Source: Choristoneura fumiferana (taxonomy: Eukaryota > Arthropoda > Insecta > Lepidoptera > Tortricidae). From it: 64,000 nt of DNA. The notes beneath the pieces are model-generated. The model saw only the letters and a program-made list of their open reading frames with translations. It was not told the DNA's origin and searched no databases. The DNA is taken from NCBI RefSeq assembly GCF_025370935.1, contig NC_133496.1, positions 11,486,493 through 11,550,492 of the forward strand, given 5' to 3'. Every line of letters begins with the position of its first letter. Position 1 is the stretch's first letter. This document shows positions 35,946-47,420 of this stretch, piece by piece. Made by a program: the position numbers and the translations under genes.

Positions 35946-38005
35946 GGTGGTTGGAGACCTAAAACTGACATAGGCTACTTTTGACACAAATAAACAAAAA
36001 ATCCTTAATTCTGACGAGATTTCGAGCAGAGTTGAAATTGAAACAGAATAAAATATGTGGCATGGCAACCAAACTATCTGACAACAGTTAGGGAAAATTA
36101 TGTATCGTTTGACATGTTAATTGAATCGTAAATGTCACGTAACACAACTTGTTTATCACAGATTTCTATCTACAAGACAAGACTTATTGTGCAAGTGAAG
36201 CATATCGTTAAAACACTAATAACAATAACTTATACAAAGGCACGTTATAAAATAGTTTAAATAATAATTTCACACGGAGTAAGCGACATTACAAACCGCC
36301 GATGCAAAAACCGATAAAAGCAGTCAACAATGGTTCCGTTTAATTGCAATTTAAGAATTCATTTCTCAGCATTAAATACATGAACTTGTTTTCACACAAA
36401 TATCATATTCATGTCAGATCGGTTGTCTAGCGATTGTATGGCCCCGATTCGTGGAAAATGTAGGTTGTAGTGTAAGTAAAAGAATTTGGAATCAAAGCTG
36501 GCATTTTAGAAACCTAATATTTTCAATAGCATGATTAGTCAGTCGATAGTATCAGATCACAGACTACATTAGACAACAAAATTAAGGTTACATTAATAGC
36601 TGAATCATAATGGGTAATCAAATTTGTTACTCTAAAGTTTGTGTGTTTTTGATTCAGTAAGTTTTGCAACGTAATAATGAATGTATACCAACGTTATAAA
36701 TTCCAATCAGGTGAAAAGCAAAGTTTACCTAGTATTTTAGAAGCTTCAGAGTGCACATTTAACTCTAAAGCACGGCGGTTATGTTTAACCTTCCAGTCTC
36801 CAACACCTCGCACGTTCATAAAACCTAATATGATAAAACTCTACTCACTAAGCTTTAGGACATTGTTTCATAAATTTGGAGCAGTTTTTACCCCGCTCCG
36901 GGTCTGATTTATGTGAACGCCGCGTCTCGATTTGCCGCATCAATCACGTCACAGCCGCAGCCTGGGATCTCGTCGGGTGCAATTCGTTCGTGTTAGCCTT
37001 TGGATACGGTTTAAGCTGAGCTATTGGTTTCCTCGGGCTCTTCCTCCTACGCTCGGTTGAAGCACGACAAAGTAATTGTTTCTCAGATGCTTTTAATAAT
37101 AAGGTGACAGATAAGACAATTTTGCAATTCAACCAACAGTATCTGTAGCATTTATAAGACAAGAAATATTTGATAGAAGCTTAGTTTAGTCGCCATTACA
37201 AATATCAGAGCGGTCTAAACCTCTGAACACAACCGTATATCGTATTGTGCCTGTTTAGATATTTTTGATTGCCAAGACCAGCCAGCCAATGTACTCCTGA
37301 AAGCTTCTGCGGGGGTTCCGCAGATGACATCACATTGTAATAACCAAAATAAAAACACACATACTTATGGTGTAAGCCTTACAACACTGTAAGGTGTACT
37401 GTAAAGTAGCCACAATAAAGAGTGCATAAATATCTGAAACGTATGACTCTACTTCTAATGCCGGAAGGACGTAGTACTAAATATTTATGCGTGCTCCGCT
37501 GTAGCAGTTATTAATGTAGATGACTGTTTATCCTCACATTTAATTGTTTTTTTTTTACCATTTTGGATCTTTGGCAAATGTTTAGTTTTCCTTTTAATAA
37601 AGAATCGTTTTCATATGGATGAATGGAAAGTTAAACCTCAGCTCTAAGAGGTTTTCTTTCCTACCATAACAACGCCAATCTGATTAACTTGAACAACAAA
37701 CAATTCTGAAAGCCACTTGGGAAGTTTTCTGAGCTTTTGCTCAAATGGAAACTTTCATCAATCAAGAGTTTTATGGAAGTTTGAATGACTATCGCCTGGC
37801 TATACTTATAGCAAAATTTGCTTTCCTTCTTTCAAGATTTTTAATATGAAACGGATCAAACGAATGATACCTTAATTTAAAAAGTTGTTGATAAATATCC
37901 TAATGTCTAAAATTCTACTACACAATAATGTAAAGTCGAAACTTTGGATATTTGCATAAGATCATGTTTTCATAAAAAACGATCGTCCACGTGATCAAAA
38001 CTCAC
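35946..38005. other. Non-coding stretch
   Basis: No exon, RNA gene or transposon end recognised. Confidence 0.3.
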
Positions 38006-38111
38006 CTGCTACCCGACATCGAGTGTCTATAGTGTTCAAGATCGCATCCCTATCAGCTAACTCCCCATAGACATTAATATGAATGTGTGTATACACGATT
38101 ACAGACGCCAT
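38006..38111 (-). CDS. Candidate ATG-containing exon, unidentified - strand gene
   Basis: On the - strand a good initiation context (AAACAATGG) at 38111 opens a frame of 35 codons (MASVIVYTHIHINVYGELAD, then RDAILNTID) plus one base. A consensus donor (GTAGCAG|GTGAGTTTTG) follows base 38006. Beyond the donor the frame hits a stop within four codons, as expected for intron. The DNA further upstream on this strand (38150-38850) is a GC-rich island, as expected of a promoter. I do not recognise the peptide. The exon ends in phase 1, so it cannot join directly to the exon at 306-465 without an intermediate. It may also be a chance frame. Confidence 0.35.
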
Positions 38112-38850
38112 TGTTTACGAGTTTACACAGCAAACCTTACCTGACGGAGTCCTTAGGTCGGCTCAAACAATCCGGTCGACTGACGATCCAAAGTAGATTA
38201 CACTGCATGTCACGGCACAAAAGGGTACGGGCGGGTCCTTGTGCGGCGACAATAATAGGTAACAATAGCGAGGAAGGCACCGCGAGGGTCGCGTACGCGC
38301 ACTACGCTATCTGGTCGCGAGGAGCGTTTATCTGCCGGTGACAGCGAGCGCCGCCGCCTCGAATAACAATAATGAGGCGACTAATTATTATTATTACCGT
38401 TCGGGCACTGCTCGCTGTACGCTGTTCACATGTAGGTACTATAGGTAGGTCGGTGGCGTAATCGCTGAATTCCATATAATCGCGGCGCACGCACACATGC
38501 GCGCCGGTGAGCGCGCCACGTGTGGTGACGTCGGCGCGGCAGGTAAGGGTACGCGTTGGCTTGGCTGAGCGCGCGTATCGATCTTGCGATAAATTCGATA
38601 CGGCCAACGTTGAGCCGGTGAATGCACCGCGCTAGCAGCGGTCGCCTTTCACGCCAGGGAAAACGCAAATTTACGATTGCGATTCGCGGCCGGGCAGCGC
38701 TTGGGCTATTGGCTATTCGAACGAGACACTCTTTGTGTTTATCGGTCGCCTGCGCCACGCCACGCGGTCGCGGGAAACTTCTCGAACGCCGCACATAACA
38801 CGTGTATTTATTAACGGCGAGCATTACGCAATACAATGTACTGATAATGA
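38112..38850. promoter_or_regulatory. GC-rich island, possible bidirectional promoter
   Basis: Rich in CpG and GCGC (ATGCGCGCCGGTGAGCGCGC, GTCGGCGCGGCAGGTAAGGG) against AT-rich flanks. On its left it abuts the - strand candidate exon. A + strand consensus donor (GCGGCAG|GTAAGG) lies after 38542. Several overlapping open frames here are composition artefacts. Confidence 0.35.
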
Positions 38851-41557
38851 TAAAGCGTATTTGCTCTGCATTGTACCCGTACTCTGCGTGATACGAATTA
38901 ACGTTTAGAGTGGTTTAGCATTTCATCGGTATGGTAAATAATCCAATTACCTTTCGGTGTGCTGTTTCTAATCGCCCTAATTGAGGAACGCCCCGGCTCC
39001 AATTACTCTATCGCTGCACGTTTTTATACGCTTTGGGGCCAAAAATTACAAGGCGGTAGAGTAAAAGACACGTGATCGTGACTTATCAAGGTTGGGCCAA
39101 GTGACTCACCACACGAGTCACTTGCAAGTAACAAGTAACAAACGATGCACAACAGCAACAACCGGTCTGCTATTATTATCCAAGTATGGGACGACTCTAC
39201 TTTGCTAAATTGGTTCATTTGAAGACATCCCTGACCGTAGGTAGTTATTTTTCAAATGTATATAAAAAAAATAAAACATGCACATTTTATTTACGTAACT
39301 AATACAAATTTTAATTGCATTTTCATAGTAGTCAACATTACCTTGTTTTCTTAATCTTTCTATTAGACGAAGATATTCTAGCACGGAGATATTAATGAAT
39401 AACAAAACAAATCATAACATGACGTCTTCTGTGTCTGTGAACTGAATAAACGCAGAAAAAACCATCAGTCTAGTCAGTAAAGATAGAGGTGCCGTAATAG
39501 ACGTATGCAGAAGACAGATTGTATTTTTTGTAATTTGCTCGCGGCCGTACCCAGGAAATCGCAATGGTCCACTAAAACGACAAAACCTGCGAAGCCTGTC
39601 GGGTAAAAAACCGGCGTCAATAGAACGAGCTCGATGTCACTCGAGCGAGGACTTATTTCAATGGGGTCACGTACATGCATGGAAAATAACGACGCACAAA
39701 ACAAAAAAAGGATTACACAACGGGATCTGCATGTGCCTAAAAATACGTGACAACAAATATAAAACTACGTAAATGCTACTTAAAACGCTTCCTGACTAAT
39801 TGATGACACTTGAAAGAATAATGAGCTCCGAACAGTTTCAGTGTCATTAGAAAAGATTAAACCAATAGCGTTGCAAAAAAAACTGACAAACGTCGGGCAG
39901 CGACACTAGGCGTCGCACAATCGCGCTATTTCGAGAGACGTTTTCCTCTAGGGAAGTACACAACAACAATAATAATAATAGAGGCTGCCGCACATTCTAC
40001 TTTTGTAAATACATAACTATAGTAAATCAATAGCGGAGAGCGGTTGATACTATTGAAGTATTTACCTCATTTTATATAAAACGAACACGTGGCATTTTTC
40101 AAGGAAGGTGAACGACTCTTAAAACAGAAGATGAAATATTCATGCAAACAGTAAACGCAAACAAAATTTCCTTTCATGAGCGTAATGGGAACGATCTCAA
40201 AAGGCGAAATGTTACGCAAATTAGAGCCGCATTAGCAACAATTCAAAGTAACGTTACAGGGATGTTTTTACCGCGTATGACAATGCGGGGGTGTCTCAGA
40301 TGGTGAAGTTTGGGAGTTATGAAAGTGCGCAAAATTACATAACACACGCGACTTCTGAACGCGAGTTACCGCCAACTTGTGTTTTATGTTCGCCGTCTAC
40401 ATTGTAGTAGTAGTAGTACGCGTGCAGCGTGTTACGAGAACTGCTCCCGAACTGGGGTGGGCGACTCTGAAGTTGGCGCGTCAACTTTCCGGAGCAATTC
40501 GACGGAGTGCGCACTAAAATATAGTTCAAAGTATGTTGAGGCGGACGGAGCAGCGATGCGACTTACGAGAACGGCAGATGTGCAGACTAGCTCATGCACT
40601 CGTTTACCTTATTAAATCTGTAACGTTTGCTATAAACGTGCTGATCTTAGTCGTTTACGCCCTGAGGTTTCGATGTGAATATGATGCGAGCGCCATATTA
40701 AGACTGTATGTTAAAACATGCTTAATCATCGAATATAATGTTACCGTGAAATGCTCGCTTAGTTGTTCATGTTCTCATCACTTAAATTCGTCAAACTCGG
40801 CGCAATCAAATACGGCAACTTTCAAACACGTGTGGTCGAAGTTATATCGGGATCCCGTGCAGCGCAAGTGTCTAATTGTTTTATAACGGATCTACTTGTT
40901 CGTGTAGGTACGTATATTTGAGTTGCGTGATGGTTTGGCTTGGGGCTTCTGTACTGTAACGATCAAGTCTATTGTTAATGTTGTAATACGTAACTGATTC
41001 CTAAATAGCACAACACAACTAAATTTTATATTAAAATACTATACATAGCTAATGGTGTTTATTATGAAAGAATAGCTAACACAATTGTCAAAGAACACTC
41101 AAAAGGAAAAGCCGTTGGGGGTAATGATGGTTTCATTAACGTAAAAGGCGTAAATGACGCGCTCACTTTAGCTTCGAGCCAGAGCTGTTTGATTGAAGTA
41201 ATGTAGTGTAGTGTCATTAAATTCCAGTATTATTATTACATTGATTTACTAGAAGTAATAATTTCTTGTGATTATTTTTGAGTTTTGTAATCAGTGTTTG
41301 TAATAGAAAAACCATTTGACTTTCAGTGACATTGGTGGTGTACGTAGTGATAGCAATTAGCTCTCATATTATGACAGTAAAAGAAAAAGGTGCGTATAAT
41401 ATGCGAAGAATGCTTCAACCAAACCGTTTACGAATTACTAGAAAGTCGTGTGTAAAACCCATCAGTTACGGCTAGAAAATCAAACAAACGGAGCTATTAT
41501 AGCTTCACGAATTCAGAAAATGGCTTCATGAAGACTTTGACTCTTAATTATTTTTAG
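38851..41557. other. Non-coding stretch
   Basis: No gene recognised. A GC-richer patch at 40380-40620 overlaps a 117-codon frame (40533-40886) with a hydrophobic stretch (SVTFAINVLILVVYAL) but no known domain and no supported splice sites. Small trinucleotide runs are at 39968 and 40405. Confidence 0.3.
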
Positions 41558-41820
41558 ACGACCAGATGGCCTAGTGGTTAGAGAACCTGACTACGAAGCT
41601 TGAGGTCCCGGTTCGATTCCCGTGTCGAGGCAGATATTTGTATGAAAAATACGAATGTTTGTTCTCGGGTCTTGGGTGTTTAATATGTATTTAAGTATGT
41701 ATCTATCTATATAATTATATTTATCCGTTGCTCAGTACCCATAACACAAGCTTTGCTAAGCTTACTTTGGGACTAGGCTAATTGTTGTGAATTGGCCCGT
41801 GATATTTATTTATTTATTTA
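41558..41820 (+). mobile_element. tRNA-derived SINE
   Basis: The head resembles a tRNA: an A-box-like TGGCCTAGTGG at 41567 and a B-box GGTTCGATTCC at 41610. It is followed by a body (AAATACGAATGTTTGTTCTC, GCTCAGTACCCATAACACAA, TTTGGGACTAGGCTAATTG) and a (TTTA)n tail. The same head and body recur at 60159-60387 and 60962-61160. With its diverged body it is a retroposon, not a functional tRNA gene. Internal A and B boxes would drive Pol III transcription. Confidence 0.8.
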
Positions 41821-42350
41821 TTAGGGGTCCGTAGTCAACTAGGAACCCTTATAGTTTCGCTATGTCTGTCTGTCCGCGGGTAAGCTCAGAGACCGTTAGT
41901 ACTAGAAAGCTGTAATTTGACATGAATATACATATCAGTCACGACGACAAAGTGGTACAATCAAAAAAAGTAAAAAATGTTTTTATAGGGTACCTCCCAT
42001 AGGCGAAAGGGTGATTTTTTTCTCGACTAACCCTATATTGTGGGGTATCGTTGGATAGGTATTTTAAAAGCATTGGGGAGTTGCTAAGACATTTTTTCTA
42101 TTCAGTGATCTGTTTGCGAAATATTCAACTTTAAAATGCAAATTTTCATTGAATCCGAGCGTCCCCCCCTAAAAACTAAACTGTTGGGTGGAAAAATTAA
42201 AAAAAAAAACAGAATGGTAGTAAATATATAAAATTTCCAAGGAACATTATAGCGGCTAAGATTGCTTGAGAATTATTAAAAGTTTAAGAGTAAATAGCAG
42301 CCTAAGATATAAAATATACCTAAACTTGGAAGATTCAGTACACAATACGA
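41821..42350 (+). repeat. Dispersed lepidopteran repeat
   Basis: Starts AGGGGTCCGTAGTCAACTAG and GAACCCTTATAGTTTCGCTA, then GTCTGTCTGTCCGCGGGTAA, CGTTAGTACTAGAAAGCTG, TTTTATAGGGTACCTCCCAT. I know this as a frequent non-coding repeat in moths and butterflies. It directly follows the SINE tail. No frame of interest. Confidence 0.5.
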
Positions 42351-45300
42351 AATACACAATTCGGGTGCTGGCGGGCGGGATGCTGACTAAACTCTATTAG
42401 TCATGGAAATTTTAATCCGTTGCATGTTGTTTTACTAGACAAATTCGTCGTTTCGCTTGGTTTTATTAGCTTAGCGGATAATTCATGTTTTGACTCCGTG
42501 ACAGATATAGATATATCGTCAGTAGCTGAGTACGGTCTCAAAAGTCAGCTCACATCTCGTCCCGCACGTCCCATGTGGGGGCGAACGTCGGGGTAGGGCT
42601 GTCAAGTACACTGATTACTGAATAACTTCTATAAGTATGTATCCAAAATGACAACACTCCGACTCCTTTTAAGGACAAAGTAAAGACGAATTAGATCAAT
42701 GCGTAATCTTGATCAAAGCACCTTGCAATAAAAGCAAAGAGAAACTTCATCAGCTTAAATAAAACAACATCCTGCCGAGATTGCGTTGAAGCAAATTATT
42801 ACTTCGACCTCAAATTTTTGCGTACAAATATGCCGGTTTAATTAAAGCTCGAAAATATCGTTTATCGAGAAATGGAAGTTCCGAATTTGGGATCAGACAA
42901 CCCTAGGTGGTGGGGGTGGGGGAGGTGTTAGGGGTGGGGGACCAAGGTCGCCGCCCTTGTCTACGTAACCTAACTGCGACCTAGCTGTGTCGCCGGGACT
43001 CGATTGTTTTAACGATCAATATTGAATTATTCCAATAAAACGTTATTTTCACGAAACGTGCTGTCGCAACTCACGACAAGAAACGATCGCCAATTTGATG
43101 CAAATCATCTGTCATTGTGGCAATTACTTTCTCCATTTCACACCACAAATTACAAAGTTTCTAATTACCACACTTCGTCTTGTGAAGAAAAGCTGACAAA
43201 AACAATGCCAAGTAGGCTTAAAACTCGAACTCCAAAGATCCGGTTTGCGTTCTGGTTATACTTAACATGTGTTGGGATGAGATGTATGCTAGGCGTTATA
43301 CAAACAGGTCCTACGTTCTTCGAAGTCTATTTCAGTACACCAAGCCAAAGGACTACTTAAGTTACTCTGCGCGAAGTCTAAGACCTGTGAACATAATTTA
43401 GGGTCGCAATTAGTAAGTATTACATAGACCGTCCGGAGTGTGTGGGTCTAGACCAGAATGATAAATAAATACAAAATGTACAAATACAGTTCATCTAGCT
43501 AAAATAACTTTTCAAGTATATTCTTAAAAAAGTGTAACAATGTTTATATTCCGCTACGTTGAACGGCAATGCAACATTTTTCACAGGTGTTAATATTCGA
43601 CTATCTTATGTGATAGTCTGTGATGCTATCTCTCTTTAATCAAACAAAACAAACACAGACGACAGCACATATTTGTCACATAAAATTGCATAAACTTAAC
43701 AGTGAGTGGGTGAAACAGAAATCAATATTAATTTTATGTTATTTATCATATATGAGACTATAAATCATGACGTATGGCGCTAGAAAATTTGCCATTTAAA
43801 CAATACTGATCACGTTCACTGAATAACTATTTGAATCATAGATGCACTGGCAGCATTTATCATGCAAATATCGTACGTATGAGTCACTGTTGCATTATGC
43901 AGATCGTGTATGATAAAACACGTCTTGGTGAAATTGTAATAAAACCTTATCGGAACTAAATAAAATAATACGTTTGCGCGATTAACATTTATTACACTAT
44001 TAAACCACGAATTCAAGGAAATATGTGTAGCATAAATACCTTACACGTTCTTTTCAACTTTGGTACATATTTTTTAATCAGTGAAATGAATTTAGCTAAT
44101 TTTAATTTCATTGAAACTTTGTTAGTCATCCATTTCAAGGGTATATGCTGCAAGACCCTTGTAATGAAACTCAATCTTTCAGACATAGTCATGTTACTTC
44201 TAAACCTGCGTGTTTAAAACTTAGTTTTCTACCAAACCATAAATCCATGCTAATTTGGTCAGCCAGCGTCAGCTGTTTTTTCTAATTGCCAAAGAGACAC
44301 TGCCGGTGCGCTGTCGGCCGCCACCTGGCGTTTGTCGAGAAACTCGTTTACGAAAGCGTTTACGTTCGTTTTGTTAATTCTTATATTTCTTACCAGATCA
44401 ACGAGTAAATGGCGATGATTCCCATGTGATCGTATTGATATTATAAATGTGATGTGTGTGATGTTCATACAATGTAAATAAGGACCACGATTGTAATCTT
44501 TAGAAATTAGGATGATAATTTAATAAAATCCCGGAATTTCGATTCGAAGACTCAGTGGTGAACTGTCAACTGGAAAAAACCCTCTTGCCTTGCCCTTGAA
44601 AGTTGCCTTTTAAATCGGTTTCTATCTACCGTACCGTAAAACCCAACATTGAAAGGTACCCAACTGTCCGGCTCCTATTTGTTTTATTTTTATATATGTT
44701 ACAGAGTAGTCTAAAATAACGGACACGTATTTTTTTTTTTGTTATCTCAGGTCAAACTTGTATTTTACAAAAAAATAAACACTAGTAATTTGCTTTAACA
44801 GCACTTTTCTACAGAAGTTAGAGGGTTTGCTCACTTTTTACTACTATGGAGATCAATTTCTCCGAAAAGGTTGTTTGGGCAAAATATAAACGCATTATTC
44901 CACATCGATCCAAAAAGGGCAGTTTAGTTTAATAATAATAATAATTTATTCAAAAACTCATTTTACCTACATCATATTTAACTTAAGAACTAAAACATAC
45001 TGTAAAAGAAATATTTACAAGAAATGCCATTACATTCAATATTTAAAAGTTTTGAAGCAAAGAATCATAAATAACTAATTAAAAATTCACAACGATACGA
45101 AAATAAACAAACTGCAAATATTCAAAACATAGACTATGCGAGTTTTGTCATATCCACTATACCTATGGTTCCATCTTATGACGATGACGTAGTCCACAGG
45201 CAATTTACGTTAAACACGAATTGGCAATTTACGCATCTATCGCCATTAGATTCGATTAGGCCGGCGTTGTCATGTCAGCTTTTTTTACCGACCCCGGCTC

Positions 45301-46761
45301 CAGGCTGGCAGGCACGATCTGCCTCATAAAGGGAACGCTGACTGCGTCGGATTTCAGCTGATGCCGCGCAACGCTTTATTGAATTTCTAGTTTTAAGTTT
45401 TAGGAAGTAATAGGTAATGGTAGCTCAAATTTAATTTGCTATCCTATCGAGAGAAAATTTTGGCTGACAACTCATTAGCGCCTAGCTCAAATCCAAGGAT
45501 ACAGAAAGCTGGAATGTTTAATTTATGATCTATGTAAATAAGCCAGCTTTCGTACTAAAACATGCTAAACAGTGAAAGTACAATTACATTACAAACAGTT
45601 CCAATTTCAAACGGGTTTGTGTTCAATATGAGGCAATAATTTCTAAAAAATCAGCAGCGGCACCAACGTCCAATGGAAATTTACGACCATAAACGACATT
45701 TCTGTAAAAGCAGTCCGACCGAGAGAAAACAATTCCGGGGAACTGGATCGGAGTAGTTTCGTTTGCGTCAGCGAACGGCGGAAAAGTGTTGGCTTAAATA
45801 TCTAGAAGCCAGCGCGACACATGCGTAAGCAAAATGGCATTCTACATCAAATGTGTGTGCAAGACCATAAAATCGTATCATAAACTAAGATCTGTTCGTT
45901 GCGAGTTCAAAATATATCAAGTTAAAATTCGAGTAGAGACTAACAGAACGGTAAAACAAATTGCAATCTATAAAATGTTTACTAAAAGTCATAAAATGAA
46001 TTCGCCACAGTAGCTCGGTGAAGATTCGCCAGTGTAATTGCTCGAGATAACCTCGGTACACGAGTTTACGACTGGCAGATAACTATACGAGTTGATAATA
46101 GATAATGAATAAAGACTTGTTATTACCGCTATTTTTTCATGACAACCTACATTGTTATCGAAATAGTTATTTACTTCTCGTCGATAACCTACTGACCCCG
46201 AACGCCGGTCAATTCTTGTAGCACAATCATGTTTCTGTTTCTTTAACAACATCTTAGTCATCATTAACACAAACGGATTTATCAATTTAATTAAATACTT
46301 ACTAATACTATTTAAAAGGCATCACCATCGCTCTATAAACATTGATGATATGATAATTATGTCGCTCGATGGCTAACTACTAAATAACTACTTTCAATTT
46401 GACTGTGTAATTTTTACCAAATGTCATAAAAGGAACTCGCTATTGTCGTTAACGCAACGAGTTATTGAGTCAGAGTGGAAAATAATTAGACAGAAAATTA
46501 CGTAGTTTACAGACACCAATGAACATAACGCACCTTTAAAATTAAACTGAAATAATTGGAAATTTTGTCATTTTAAATTCAACCAGATTGTGTTTTATTT
46601 AAAGTTTATTTTTTAAATGTGAATATTTCGAATTGTTTCGGTTTAATTTTAAAGTTGTGATAAATAATTTGGTACGAATGCTTCTAGAATCGTTCCTAAC
46701 TAAGGATCAATATAAATTGTCTTGTTGTTTGTAGCAAACAATATTATTTTATTATGAATTC
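42351..46761. other. Non-coding stretch
   Basis: No gene supported. At 44930-45010 an (AAT)n run followed by TTTATTCAAAAACTCATTTT may be the 3' end of a - strand LINE. The 112-codon frame at 43022-43360 shows no domain. Confidence 0.3.
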
Positions 46762-46769
46762 ATATAGAA

Positions 46770-47412
46770 CAGAGTTTCTTAACCTCGGGTCGCGACCCCA
46801 ATTTGGGTCACGGGTGGTATTGGGATGGGTCGTAGGGATTCTCTGATAAAAGCGTCACAAAAAATATTTGGGTTTTTTTAAATATTACTTTGACGTCAAT
46901 TTTAGGGTCACGGACGGGCTACAAATATATTTTCATCACACTTGCTCGTAAACAGTGTCATAACATGCAGGCTACCTTGGTTGCAACCCCCCAAATTAAA
47001 CCCTCGACCTTAATGTGCTTGTCAAGAAGCCCGTGGTCGGTAAATGAATCATTGCGCGTACTGACGGCGCTGCGCGCGCTGCTGCAGGACCACATGCACA
47101 CACACGTTGCAGCGCATGGTGCGGGAGGCGGAGGGCAGCGCTGCCAAGAGCGCAGCCTAAGGTATCGCCAATATTTGGAACAATTATATTTTTTCTTTTA
47201 GAAATAAAAAAAATACTCGCAAATGTGATGAAAAACATTGTATGTCGCACGGGCGGTACTAGGATTACGAACATCGACTCATTAAAGCCCTCAGTCTTCG
47301 ACTTCAGGCTTCTAATAGACTCTCGTTCGTAATTCCTTATTTACCGCCCTTAAGACACAATGTACTATAACACTTTGGGTCGCCAGCCAAAAAGGTTAAG
47401 AAAGAACCGCTG
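46770..47412. mobile_element. Non-autonomous hAT element
   Basis: Left end CAGAGTTTCTTAACCTCGGG; the right end read on the - strand is CAGCGGTTCTTTCTTAACC followed by GGCTGGCGACCC. Flanking octamers ATATAGAA (46762-46769) and ATCTAGAA (47413-47420) match at 7 of 8 positions, as expected for an aged hAT target duplication. The interior has a GC-rich core (47055-47170) with no transposase. A - strand frame there is not a recognised protein. Confidence 0.7.
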
Positions 47413-47420
47413 ATCTAGAA

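Noticed and set aside
38302..38836. Several overlapping - strand frames up to 136 codons
   Set aside because: They overlap in different registers within a CpG-rich island where stop codons are rare; peptides are Arg/Ala-rich and unlike known proteins.
40533..40886. 117-codon frame with a possible membrane segment
   Set aside because: One hydrophobic stretch only; no homologous domain, no splice sites, and codon use like the surrounding non-coding DNA.
41558..41632. Apparent tRNA gene
   Set aside because: It has A- and B-box-like motifs but is followed by a SINE body shared with two other loci, and the cloverleaf is imperfect.
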